Shown here piece by piece: positions 7,970 through 16,734 of a stretch of 29,453 bases of DNA. How positions within the stretch are numbered: the first letter of the stretch is position 1; every line of letters starts with the position of its first letter. The DNA is from CAG-791 sp963591995 (GTDB lineage: Bacteria; Bacillota; Clostridia; Lachnospirales; Lachnospiraceae): the NCBI GenBank assembly GCA_963591995.1, contig CAVAUJ010000030.1, forward strand, positions 1 through 29,453. The letters are read 5' to 3'. The notes beneath the pieces were generated by a model. It saw only the letters and a program-made list of their open reading frames with translations. It did not search any database and was not told where the DNA came from. The position numbers were made by a program, and so were the translations under genes.

Positions 7970-8505
7970 CAAGCGCTGGAAGCTTATACGGAAAGAGTCT
8001 GTATGATCTGGCGGCAGAGGAGAAGCTTGCGGAGAGGATTATGGAGGAGCTGACCTGCGTGCAGGAGCTGTTCCGTGAATTTCCGGAATACATTGATCTC
8101 CTTCAGGAGCCCTCCGTGCCCAAAAAGGAAAGGCTCGGACTTCTGGATGAGGCCTTTGGCGATGCGCTGCAGCCGTATCTTCTGAATTTTCTGAAGCTGC
8201 TTACGGAGAAGGGGCTTCTGCGCGAGTTTCACTCCTGCTGCAGAGCCTACCGCAGCAGGTACAATGAGGCGCACGGAATCGTGGATGCGGTTGTTGTCAG
8301 TGCGGCAGAGCTGGATGCGGCACAGGAGAAGCGGCTTCTGGAGCGTCTTGAGGCAATCAGCGGCAAGAACGTGGTTCTCCACAGGAAGACAGATCCGGCC
8401 GTGCTCGGCGGTGTCCGGGTGGAAATGGAGGGCCGGCTGTATGACGGCACCGTTCGCGGGAGAATCTCGGATCTTCGCAGGAAGCTGGAAGAGACGGTTC
8501 TGTGA
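7966..8505 (+). CDS. atpH: F0F1 ATP synthase subunit delta
   Basis: Delta joins the peripheral stalk to the top of F1. The 179-residue sequence shows GSLYGKSLYDLAAEE at the N-terminus and a C-terminal region ending DPAVLGGVRVEMEGRLYDGTVRGR, both typical of the OSCP/delta family. It starts inside the atpF stop (four-base overlap), so translation is probably coupled. Confidence 0.96.
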   Translation: MTSAGSLYGKSLYDLAAEEKLAERIMEELTCVQELFREFPEYIDLLQEPSVPKKERLGLLDEAFGDALQPYLLNFLKLLTEKGLLREFHSCCRAYRSRYNEAHGIVDAVVVSAAELDAAQEKRLLERLEAISGKNVVLHRKTDPAVLGGVRVEMEGRLYDGTVRGRISDLRRKLEETVL

Positions 8506-8534
8506 CGGATGAAGACAAGAAGGATGTGGTTTGA

Positions 8535-10055
8535 ATGGAATTAAAACCTGAGAAAATATCCGAAGTGATCCGCAGTCAGATCAAGCATTATCAGAATGCG
8601 ATCATTCAGAATGAAACCGGCACCGTTCTGACCGTCGGAGATGGAATCTCCCGCGTCAGCGGACTGGTGAATTGTGTGTCCGGCGAGCTGCTGGAGTTCG
8701 AGAACGGCACTTATGGAATGGCCCAGAATCTGGAGGAGACGACGGTGTCCACCGTACTGTTCGGTGAAGACGTCGGAATCCGCGAGGGCCAGACGGTGAA
8801 GAGAACCGGGCGGGTGGTATCCGTTCCGGTCGGAGACGCGCTGATCGGCCGCGTTGTAAATGCCATCGGTCAGCCGATTGACGGAAAGGGACCCATTGCC
8901 GGTACGCAATACCGGCCGGTGGAGTCGCCGGCCCCCGGAATTCTGGACCGCCAGCCGGTAAAGGAGCCGCTGCAGACAGGCATCAAGGCCATCGACTCGA
9001 TGATTCCCATCGGAAGAGGACAGCGTGAGCTGATCATCGGTGACCGGCAGACCGGTAAGACCACCATTGCCGTGGATACCATCCTCAACCAGAAGGGGCA
9101 GGATGTCATCTGCATCTACGTTGCCATCGGGCAGAAGCGTTCCACGGTGACCAATCTGGTGGAGCAGCTGACGGAGAACGGCGCAATGGCCTATACCATC
9201 GTGGTGGCCGCGACCGCATCGGAGCCCTCGCCGCTGCAGTACATTGCACCCTATGCAGGCTGCGCGATGGGCGAATATTTCATGAATCTCGGGAAGCATG
9301 TGCTGATCGTATATGACGATCTGTCCAAGCACGCAGTGGCTTACCGTGCACTGTCGCTTCTGATCCGGCGCCCGCCGGGACGTGAGGCATATCCGGGTGA
9401 TGTATTCTACCTGCATTCCAGACTGCTGGAACGTGCGGCGAAACTGTCGGCGGAAAAGGGCGGCGGCTCTCTGACGGCGCTTCCCATCATCGAGACGCAG
9501 GCAGGCGATGTGTCGGCCTATATCCCGACGAACGTCATTTCCATCACGGACGGACAGATTTTCCTTGAGACGGAGCTGTTCCATTCCGGCATTATGCCGG
9601 CGGTGAACCCCGGCATTTCCGTATCCCGCGTCGGCGGCAATGCACAGATCAAGGCCATGAAGAAGGTGGCGGGAACGCTGAAGCTGGTCTACTCCCAGTA
9701 CCGCGAGCTGCAAAGCTTTGCACAGTTCGGCTCGGATCTGGACAAGGACACCAAAGCAAGACTCGAGCAGGGAGCCAGAATCGTGGAGGTGCTCAAGCAG
9801 AAAAATGCGGCCCCCGTTCCGGTGGAGAAGCAGGTCGCCATTTTGTACGCTGTCACGCAGAATCTTCTGACCGAGCTTCCGGCCGATCGGATGAGCGCCT
9901 ACGAACAGGGCCTGTATGATCGATTGGATCAGGATCCGGACGGCAGGACAGTCATGGATGCCATCCGGAAGACCGGAAAGCTTGAGAGCGACACAGAGGA
10001 GATGCTTCGGAAGGTTCTGGAGACGTATACGGGCGAATTTCTGGCAGAAAGGTGA
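8535..10055 (+). CDS. atpA: F0F1 ATP synthase subunit alpha
   Basis: Alpha carries the non-catalytic nucleotide sites of F1. Its length of 506 residues is normal. The P-loop GDRQTGKT is at about 169-176. The beta-barrel domain with VGDALIGRVVNAIGQPIDG and the conserved PAVNPGISVSRVGG are present. The start at 8535 follows AGGA at 8521-8524. The gap to atpH is 29 bp and to atpG 7 bp. Confidence 0.98.
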   Translation: MELKPEKISEVIRSQIKHYQNAIIQNETGTVLTVGDGISRVSGLVNCVSGELLEFENGTYGMAQNLEETTVSTVLFGEDVGIREGQTVKRTGRVVSVPVGDALIGRVVNAIGQPIDGKGPIAGTQYRPVESPAPGILDRQPVKEPLQTGIKAIDSMIPIGRGQRELIIGDRQTGKTTIAVDTILNQKGQDVICIYVAIGQKRSTVTNLVEQLTENGAMAYTIVVAATASEPSPLQYIAPYAGCAMGEYFMNLGKHVLIVYDDLSKHAVAYRALSLLIRRPPGREAYPGDVFYLHSRLLERAAKLSAEKGGGSLTALPIIETQAGDVSAYIPTNVISITDGQIFLETELFHSGIMPAVNPGISVSRVGGNAQIKAMKKVAGTLKLVYSQYRELQSFAQFGSDLDKDTKARLEQGARIVEVLKQKNAAPVPVEKQVAILYAVTQNLLTELPADRMSAYEQGLYDRLDQDPDGRTVMDAIRKTGKLESDTEEMLRKVLETYTGEFLAER

Positions 10056-10062
10056 ATGATCC

Positions 10063-10932
10063 ATGGCTGCTGCAAATATGAAGGCGGTGAAGCTCCGGAT
10101 TAAGAGTGTGCAGAACACCATGCAGATCACCAAGGCAATGCAGCTGGTGGCAGCATCCAAGCTTCGAAGAGCCAAGGAAAAAGCGGAACAGAGCAAGCCC
10201 TATTATGAGACCCTGCATCGAACCCTGTCGAACATAGCGGCGCAGAATACGGAATTCCGTTCCCGCTATGCCGGGAGCAGCACCAATGCGAAATGGCTTT
10301 ACATCGTCATTGCCGGCGACCGGGGACTGGCAGGCGGCTACAATGCGAACCTTTTCAAGCGCATGGAGGAGGAATCCGGGGGGAAGGATTATGCGGTTCT
10401 CCCCATCGGCCGGAAGGCACTGGACTATTATGTTCACAAGGGAACGGCCATTCTGACAGAGAGCTATGCGGAGGCGGCGGCCATCGGAGCCTCCGACTGC
10501 TTTGAAATCGCCCGCCTGGTCTGTGAGGAATATTCGAAGGGGAGCTTCGGGCATGTCTGCCTGTGCTTTACGCAGTTCGTTTCCATGATGACGCAGACGC
10601 CGGAGATCACGGCCATGCTGCCGCTGTCGGATTTTACCGAGGGCAAACCGCAGAGCAGGGAGGGGGAAAAGGCGAGGAACCTGATCCTCTATGAGCCGGA
10701 TTCGGAGACGGTATTTGACACCATCGTGCCGGACTATCTCGCGGGCATTCTCTACACCAGCGTCAATGTCTCTGTGGCCAGTGAGCTGGCTGCCAGACGA
10801 ACGGCCATGGAAGCGGCGACGGACAATGCGGAAGAGATGATTGAGACCCTCAGCCTGAACTACAACCGGGCCAGACAGGCCAGCATCACGCAGGAAATCA
10901 CGGAGATCGTGGCCGGCGCCGAGGAGGCGTAA
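10063..10932 (+). CDS. atpG: F0F1 ATP synthase subunit gamma
   Basis: Gamma is the rotating central shaft. The 289-residue protein has the expected terminal helices: LRIKSVQNTMQITKAMQLVAASKLRRA at the start (conserved core ITKAM) and NYNRARQASITQEITEIVAGAEEA at the end. The Rossmann-like middle shows GDRGLAGGYN. It lies 7 bp after atpA. Confidence 0.97.
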   Translation: MAAANMKAVKLRIKSVQNTMQITKAMQLVAASKLRRAKEKAEQSKPYYETLHRTLSNIAAQNTEFRSRYAGSSTNAKWLYIVIAGDRGLAGGYNANLFKRMEEESGGKDYAVLPIGRKALDYYVHKGTAILTESYAEAAAIGASDCFEIARLVCEEYSKGSFGHVCLCFTQFVSMMTQTPEITAMLPLSDFTEGKPQSREGEKARNLILYEPDSETVFDTIVPDYLAGILYTSVNVSVASELAARRTAMEAATDNAEEMIETLSLNYNRARQASITQEITEIVAGAEEA

Positions 10933-10968
10933 GGAAATGCGGGTGCGGCAGGAAAGGTAGATTTGAAA

Positions 10969-12366
10969 ATGAGTGAACAACACAAGGGAAAGGTAATACA
11001 GGTCACAGGCCCTGTTCTGGACATTCGCTTTGCGGAGGGTGAGCTGCCGGAGCTGAACAATGCCATTGAAATTCCGGTCGGAGACCGGAAGCTGATCGCA
11101 GAGGTCGCACAGCAGATCGGCGATGAAGTCGTCCGCTGTGTTGCCATGAGCTCCACCGACGGACTGGCCAGAGGTGTGGAGGCAGTGGATACCGGCGCAC
11201 CGATTTCGGTGCCGGTGGGCGATGCGTGCCTGGGAAGGGTATTCAATCTTCTGGGAGAGCCGGTTGACAACAAGCCGGCGCCGCAGACCGAAGAGCGCTG
11301 GTCCATCCATCGCCCGGCGCCGAGCTTTGAGGAGCAGGTACCGGCCCAGGAGATCTTCGAGACAGGAATCAAGGTTGTGGATCTGATCTGCCCCTATGCG
11401 AAGGGCGGAAAGATCGGTCTGTTCGGCGGCGCCGGCGTAGGCAAGACCGTGCTGATCATGGAATTGATCCACAATGTGGCGACGGCACACGGCGGAATCT
11501 CCGTATTCACCGGCGTGGGAGAGCGGACCCGTGAGGGAAACGACCTCTACGGCGAAATGAAGGAATCCGGCGTTCTGGATAAGACGGCACTGGTCTACGG
11601 TCAGATGAATGAGCCGCCGGGAGCCAGAATGCGGGTAGGACTTTCGGGACTGACCATGGCGGAATACTTCCGCGATGTCAAGAATCAGGATGTGCTGCTG
11701 TTCATTGACAACATCTTCCGGTTCACACAGGCCGGCTCCGAGGTGTCGGCGCTGCTGGGCCGGATGCCTTCGGCCGTCGGCTATCAGCCCACGCTGGCAA
11801 CGGAAATGGGCGCCCTGCAGGAGCGCATCACGTCCACCAAGAAGGGCTCCATCACCTCCGTCCAGGCGGTTTATGTGCCGGCCGATGATCTGACGGACCC
11901 TGCGCCGGCGACGACGTTCACGCATCTGGATGCGACCACCGTCCTTTCCCGTGATATCGCGAGCCGCGGCATCTATCCGGCCGTCGATCCGCTTGATTCC
12001 ACCAGCCGGATTCTCTCCCCCGACATCGTGGGAGAGGAGCATTACAGTGTGGCAAGAGGCGTGCAGCAGGTGCTGCAGCGCTACCGAGAGCTGCAGGATA
12101 TTATTGCCATCATGGGCATGGATGAGCTCTCGGAGGATGACAAGAAGGCCGTGTACCGCGCGCGCAAGATCCAGAATTTCCTCTCCCAGAGCTTCTCGGT
12201 TGCGGAGCAGTTCACCGGCATTCCGGGGACCTACGTGCCGCTGAAGGAGACGATCCGCGGCTTCAAGATGATTCTGGACGGTGAATGCGATGACCTTCCG
12301 GAGAGCGCCTTCCTGCTGGTCGGCACCATCGATGATGTATTCCGGAAAGCAGAGCAGATGGCATAA
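10969..12366 (+). CDS. atpD: F0F1 ATP synthase subunit beta
   Basis: Beta holds the catalytic sites of F1. Its length is 465 residues from the ATG at 10969; an in-frame TTG at 10963 would add two residues. The P-loop GGAGVGKT is at 153-160. GERTREGNDLY, LLFIDNIFRFTQAGSEVSALLGR and a DELSEED-type motif (DELSEDD) are all intact. GGAAAGG upstream is the likely ribosome binding site. Confidence 0.98.
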   Translation: MSEQHKGKVIQVTGPVLDIRFAEGELPELNNAIEIPVGDRKLIAEVAQQIGDEVVRCVAMSSTDGLARGVEAVDTGAPISVPVGDACLGRVFNLLGEPVDNKPAPQTEERWSIHRPAPSFEEQVPAQEIFETGIKVVDLICPYAKGGKIGLFGGAGVGKTVLIMELIHNVATAHGGISVFTGVGERTREGNDLYGEMKESGVLDKTALVYGQMNEPPGARMRVGLSGLTMAEYFRDVKNQDVLLFIDNIFRFTQAGSEVSALLGRMPSAVGYQPTLATEMGALQERITSTKKGSITSVQAVYVPADDLTDPAPATTFTHLDATTVLSRDIASRGIYPAVDPLDSTSRILSPDIVGEEHYSVARGVQQVLQRYRELQDIIAIMGMDELSEDDKKAVYRARKIQNFLSQSFSVAEQFTGIPGTYVPLKETIRGFKMILDGECDDLPESAFLLVGTIDDVFRKAEQMA

Positions 12367-12397
12367 AAGAAGTGTGATAAGATAAAGGGGATAATTT

Positions 12398-12802
12398 ATG
12401 GCAACCTTTCCCATTGAGGTCGTATCCTTGGACGGCCCGGAATACCGGGGCGACATACAGAAGATCCGTCTGCGCACCATCGACGGTGATGTGGCGATTC
12501 TGGCAGGACACACGAACTATTGCACTGCCATCGGAATGGGAACGGCAGTGGTGACGTTTGCAGACGATTCCAGACGTACGGCTGCGTGCATCGGCGGTCT
12601 GCTCAGCGTCATGGACGGCACCTGCAGGGTGCTGCCGACCACATGGGAATGGAACGATGATATTGATGTGGATCGCGCCAGAAGAGCCAAGGAACGGGCG
12701 GAGGAGAAGCTGAAGGATCTGCAGCTGTCCCGCCGGGAGCGTGTGCGTGTGGAGGCAAAGCTGTACCGGGCTCTGGTTCGTCTGGAGGCGGCCGGTAAGT
12801 AG
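12398..12802 (+). CDS. atpC: F0F1 ATP synthase subunit epsilon
   Basis: Epsilon (134 residues) connects gamma to the c-ring and can inhibit hydrolysis. It has the beta-sandwich with DGDVAILAGHTNYC, and a C-terminal helical pair rich in Arg/Lys/Glu (ARRAKERAEEKLKDL). It closes the canonical operon, but the next open reading frame begins only 3 bp after its stop. Confidence 0.96.
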   Translation: MATFPIEVVSLDGPEYRGDIQKIRLRTIDGDVAILAGHTNYCTAIGMGTAVVTFADDSRRTAACIGGLLSVMDGTCRVLPTTWEWNDDIDVDRARRAKERAEEKLKDLQLSRRERVRVEAKLYRALVRLEAAGK

Positions 12803-12805
12803 GAT

Positions 12806-15400
12806 ATGCGCAAAACCCTTTATCGAATTCTGTATTCTGTTATTCTGTTCTTTGCGGTGTTCGTTCTGCTGGAAGTATTGTCGACGGGGACGAGCACGCA
12901 GACAACAACGACAATGTCTGAGGCAGTACTGCCGGTAGTGACGATGACTACCGGCAGCACTGCTTTTAATACGTTATACGGCAGCACACAGAAGCGCGAT
13001 CCCGGAAGAATGCGCCCGCTCCTTACGCCCATTTCCTCCGACCGGCAGGCGGAGGCTCTGGTGCAGCTGTACGGACAGACACTCACTGGCATTTCGATGG
13101 AGGTGAGAGACATCACCGGAAAGCGCCTGATGGAAGAGGGAACGCCGACGTATCAACTCTCGGGGGATACCGCGAAGGTGTCGCTTTCCTTCAAGAATCT
13201 GATCGAGCCGGACACGGAATATCTTCTGGTTCTGATCCTGTCGACGCAGGAGAATCCGGAGGTGTGGTACTACACGCGTTTTTCCTATTCGGAAGAGGAC
13301 ACCTACCGGACGATGGCGGAGGAGGCGCTTGCTTTCGCACAGAGCTTTCACACGATGACCTTCGACAAGTCCTCTGCGGAGGAGCTGCTCACCTATCTGG
13401 AGCCATCCGACAGGGTCTCCAACAGCTCCCTGTCCAGCGTCGGGCTTTACAACAGTGCAGATGCGGTGACCTGGGGAGACCTGGAGCCGACGCAGGTCAC
13501 CGAGCCGGTTTACGCCATAACGGACATAGAGAATGATTACATCGCCATCAAGGGGAGCTTCTATGTCCAAACGGTGCCTGCCGGGGATGACAGCGTGCAG
13601 CAAACGCTCCTTTACCGGTGCGAGGAGTATTACGAGCTCCGGAAGGGGACCGATCGATTCTATCTGATGGACTACGAGAGGACGATATCGCAGGATTTCG
13701 ATCCCGCACATCCCTACGGTACGAACGGGAACCTGGTCATCGGCATCGCGCAGAGCGACATGCAGACCGTGCAGTCATCGGATAAGAGTGTGACGGCGTT
13801 CGTGCATGACGGACGGCTCTACGAGGCCGTGTCTTCGGAGAACCTGCTGGTATATATCTACGGCTTTGATTCGGCCGGGGATACCGGCGTGCGGGAGACC
13901 AATGCCGATCATGACATCCGGATTCTCCACATGGAAACAGACGGAAGCCTTGATTTTCTGGTGTACGGCTACATGAACTGCGGGCGTCACGAGGGAGACA
14001 CCGGGATCTCGTTTTACCACTACAGCGGGGAATATCACACACTGGAGGAAAAGGCATACGTTCCCTATGCAGGGTCCTTCGCGGTTCTGGATCAGAGGAT
14101 CGGGCAGATTGCGCACTTCGATGTGGAGGGAGGACAGCTGTATCTGACGCTGGAGGATGCACTGTATGAGATTGATGTCAACAGCTGCAGCCTGCGGCTG
14201 GTGACCGACAACCTGTTCCGGCGCAGCACCGTGATTTCCTCCAGCGGCGTTCTGATTGCCTACGAAGAGCAGCAGGACGCAGCGGCAACCGGCAGGATCA
14301 CGCTGCTGAATTTAAACGGGATGGGAGAGACAACGGTGGATCCCGGAGACGGGCTTACGGCGGTGCCTCTGGGCTTTCTGGGGCAGGATCTGATCTACGG
14401 CACATTGCGCGCGGAGGACGTGGTTTCGGATACCACCGGAACCGTGCTGGAGCCGATGGAGCACATCTACATCGTGGATCAGAACCTGAATGTGCTGGAG
14501 GACTATCACCAGGACGGATATTACGTGGTCGCCTGTGAGGTTCGGGACGATCAGATTCTGCTGAAGCGGGTGCAGCGCACCGTGTCGGCGGGGGGAAATG
14601 CGGGCCTTGCAGAATATACGGCAGCGGAGGATGACACGATCAGCAGCGGCACGGGCGACTCAAAATCGACGCAGCTGACCCAGACGGCCTCGGATGCGCG
14701 GTACGGAACCATCGTGCAGCTGGATGTCGGGATCACCGACTGGTCGAAATGCCAGTACCTTCGTCCGCAGGAAATCCTCTATGAGGGATCCCGCGAGCTG
14801 GCGCTGCAGGAGGCGGACAACGAGAGCAGAGAAAGCGAGTACTATGTCTACAACGGGAAGGGACTGGTGACGCGAACCCGGAACATTTCCGATGCGATTG
14901 CAGAGGCGGAGGACTCGAATACGGGCGTTGTACTGAACGGTCTGGGTTGTTACGTCTGGGAAAAATCCAGGGCGGCGAGGAGTGAAATCGATGCGCTGAC
15001 GACGATGGAGGAGGGGGCGGCTCTTCGCAGCAGCCGGGAGGTTTGTCTGGAGGCAATGCTGCGGCAGGAGGACGTCTCGCTGGATGTGGCAGGGAGGATT
15101 GCCGAAGGTCTTTCGAGCACCGCCATTCTGGAGGAGGGGCTTCTGGGCAAGGCCACCGTTCTGAATCTGGCGGGCTGTACGTTGGATGAGGTGCTGTACT
15201 ACGTAGGGGAGGGCCTGCCGGTCTATGCCGTCTGTCCCGACGGGAACGTTGTTCTGGCGGTCGGCTACGGGCCGGAGAACGTAGAGCTGTACGATCCGGC
15301 ATCCGGCAGTGTCCATCTGCAGCCCATTTCCGAAGCGAGCGCGGCATTTGAGGAGGCGGGAAATCAGTTTCTCACCTTCCTGCCGGAGACGGGACAGTAA
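12806..15400 (+). CDS. Large exported protein of unknown function, possible degenerate C39-like C-terminus
   Basis: I do not recognise this 864-residue protein. It has an N-terminal membrane anchor or signal (about 8-27) followed by a Thr/Ser-rich linker, so most of it would lie outside the membrane. The middle (about 330-570) has repeating beta-strand patterns that could be a propeller. Near the C-terminus, VLYYVGEGLPVYAV, then VVLAVGYGPENVELYDPASG resembles the end of papain-like C39-type peptidase domains. The usual catalytic His before VxxVGY is Asn (N814); a Cys (C747) lies upstream where a nucleophile could be. A catalytically dead peptidase-like fold is therefore inferred, weakly. The start is 3 bp after atpC, implying co-transcription, and a terminator-like hairpin lies inside codons 40-54. 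Confidence 0.8.
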   Translation: MRKTLYRILYSVILFFAVFVLLEVLSTGTSTQTTTTMSEAVLPVVTMTTGSTAFNTLYGSTQKRDPGRMRPLLTPISSDRQAEALVQLYGQTLTGISMEVRDITGKRLMEEGTPTYQLSGDTAKVSLSFKNLIEPDTEYLLVLILSTQENPEVWYYTRFSYSEEDTYRTMAEEALAFAQSFHTMTFDKSSAEELLTYLEPSDRVSNSSLSSVGLYNSADAVTWGDLEPTQVTEPVYAITDIENDYIAIKGSFYVQTVPAGDDSVQQTLLYRCEEYYELRKGTDRFYLMDYERTISQDFDPAHPYGTNGNLVIGIAQSDMQTVQSSDKSVTAFVHDGRLYEAVSSENLLVYIYGFDSAGDTGVRETNADHDIRILHMETDGSLDFLVYGYMNCGRHEGDTGISFYHYSGEYHTLEEKAYVPYAGSFAVLDQRIGQIAHFDVEGGQLYLTLEDALYEIDVNSCSLRLVTDNLFRRSTVISSSGVLIAYEEQQDAAATGRITLLNLNGMGETTVDPGDGLTAVPLGFLGQDLIYGTLRAEDVVSDTTGTVLEPMEHIYIVDQNLNVLEDYHQDGYYVVACEVRDDQILLKRVQRTVSAGGNAGLAEYTAAEDDTISSGTGDSKSTQLTQTASDARYGTIVQLDVGITDWSKCQYLRPQEILYEGSRELALQEADNESRESEYYVYNGKGLVTRTRNISDAIAEAEDSNTGVVLNGLGCYVWEKSRAARSEIDALTTMEEGAALRSSREVCLEAMLRQEDVSLDVAGRIAEGLSSTAILEEGLLGKATVLNLAGCTLDEVLYYVGEGLPVYAVCPDGNVVLAVGYGPENVELYDPASGSVHLQPISEASAAFEEAGNQFLTFLPETGQ
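12923..12967 (+). terminator. Terminator-like hairpin inside the gene after atpC
   Basis: Arms at 12923-12939 and 12947-12963 pair over 17 positions with a single mismatch (12928/12958), with a 7-base loop and TTTT at 12964-12967. This is the form of an intrinsic terminator for the atp operon, yet it lies within the reading frame of the next gene. It could end most transcripts after atpC, with read-through when ribosomes are translating the region. Confidence 0.7.
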
Positions 15401-15448
15401 AAAACGGCCGGCATACGGGAAATCTCCCGTATGCCGGCCGGCTTTTTT
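15399..15448. terminator. Bidirectional intrinsic terminator
   Basis: A perfect 16-bp stem (15405-15420 with 15425-15440) and a four-base loop AATC lie between convergent genes. A-tract 15399-15404 and T-tract 15443-15448 give U-tracts in both directions. It serves the exported-protein gene on the plus strand and prs on the minus strand. Confidence 0.95.
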
Positions 15449-15458
15449 ACGGTATCAC

Positions 15459-16661
15459 TCACTCTATGGTGTGCAGCCCGTTCTCGCGGTAGCGCTTCAC
15501 GATGCTCTGAATCCGGTTGTAGGGATCCAGAAGATCGGAGATGGAGCTGTCGTGGTTCAGCGTATCGATGATGTAGGCAATGTACTTGCTCATGTTGCAG
15601 CTGATGTACCAAGGGCGCGAGAGAAGCTCCTCCGGCTGATAGATCAGGTTGGTGGTCAGCACGCGGTCAATGACGCCCTCTTCAAACGCACGGTCAAAGA
15701 CGTCAAGCCCGGAGGTGAACAGACCGAAGGTGGCGAAGATGAAGACCCTGCCGGCACCGCGCTTTTTGAGTCCGCGGGCGACCTCGAGTGCGCTCTCGCC
15801 GGAGGAAATCATGTCATCGATGATGATCATATCCTTGCCTTCCACGGAGGAGCCGAGGAATTCGTGTGCCAGAATGGGATTGCGTCCGTCCACCACACGC
15901 GTGTAATCTCTGCGCTTGTAGAACATACCCATGTCCAGTCCGAGAACATTGGCCGTATAGACAGCGCGCTTCATGCCGCCCTCATCCGGGCTGATGATCA
16001 TCATGTGATCCGAATCAAACTGCAGCCCCTCCACATGGCGCAGAAGGCCCTTGATGAACTGGTAGGCCGGCTGCACGGTGTCAAAGCCCGAGAGGGGAAT
16101 GGCATTCTGCACACGGGGATCGTGGGCATCGAAGGTTATGATATTGTCCACGCCCATATGGATCAGCTCCTGGAGAGCAAGTGCACAGTCCAGAGATTCG
16201 CGCGCGGAACGCTTGTGCTGGCGGCCCTCATACAGATAAGGCATGATGACCGTAATACGGCGGGCCTTTCCGCCGATGGCGGCAATGGCACGCTTGAGGT
16301 TGGCATAATGGTCATCCGGAGACATGTGATTGACCTCACCGAACATGCGGTAGGTCTTGCTGTAATTCACGACGTCCACCAGAAGGTAGAGGTCCATGCC
16401 GCGGACGGTCTGGTTGATGACACCCTTTCCCTCACCGGTGCCGAAGCGGGGAAGATTCACATCGACGATGTAGGTCGGGCGCTGATAGCCGGCGAAGGCC
16501 AGACTGTTCTTATGCTCGCTCTCGCGTTCCGCCCGCCATCTGGTGAGAAAAGAATCAATCTCCTTGCTGATATCTTCACAGCCCGTGAGGGGAACCAGCC
16601 CGAGAGAACCCACCGGAATGGATTCCAGATTACGTTTGTCATGCTTTTTGATCTGCTCCAT
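15459..16661 (-). CDS. prs: Ribose-phosphate pyrophosphokinase, long divergent form
   Basis: The enzyme makes PRPP from ribose-5-phosphate and ATP. At 400 residues it is longer than the usual 310-320. Visible are VRGMDLYLLVD (about 86-96), ITVIMPYLYEGRQHKR (136-151), DAHDP (178-182, in place of the usual DLHA), SPDEGGMKRA (224-233) and the PRPP loop IDDMISSGES (281-290, usually DDMIDTGGT). The fold and most motifs are kept, but the loop and DLHA differences suggest a subgroup with altered regulation or substrate binding. It is last in the murC-dnaD-loader-prs direction, 73 bp after the loader gene. AAGGG precedes the ATG. Confidence 0.9.
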   Translation of the reverse strand: MEQIKKHDKRNLESIPVGSLGLVPLTGCEDISKEIDSFLTRWRAERESEHKNSLAFAGYQRPTYIVDVNLPRFGTGEGKGVINQTVRGMDLYLLVDVVNYSKTYRMFGEVNHMSPDDHYANLKRAIAAIGGKARRITVIMPYLYEGRQHKRSARESLDCALALQELIHMGVDNIITFDAHDPRVQNAIPLSGFDTVQPAYQFIKGLLRHVEGLQFDSDHMMIISPDEGGMKRAVYTANVLGLDMGMFYKRRDYTRVVDGRNPILAHEFLGSSVEGKDMIIIDDMISSGESALEVARGLKKRGAGRVFIFATFGLFTSGLDVFDRAFEEGVIDRVLTTNLIYQPEELLSRPWYISCNMSKYIAYIIDTLNHDSSISDLLDPYNRIQSIVKRYRENGLHTIE

Positions 16662-16734
16662 GTTGCCCTTTCTGCCGCAGTCCCGAGGCTGCCGGCGAAA
16701 ACCCGTTGCTGCCAGTGAATCAGGCCAGCTGCTT

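Noticed and set aside
8541..10196. Minus-strand frame opposite atpA
   Set aside because: Antisense shadow of a highly conserved gene.
9952..12513. Long open frame on the minus strand opposite atpG-atpD-atpC
   Set aside because: It is a mirror of strongly conserved atp genes. The translation is rich in His/Arg/Leu without any recognisable domain, as expected from GC-rich antisense frames.
15309..16718. Plus-strand frame opposite prs
   Set aside because: It runs through the perfect bidirectional terminator and is the complement of a clear Prs gene.
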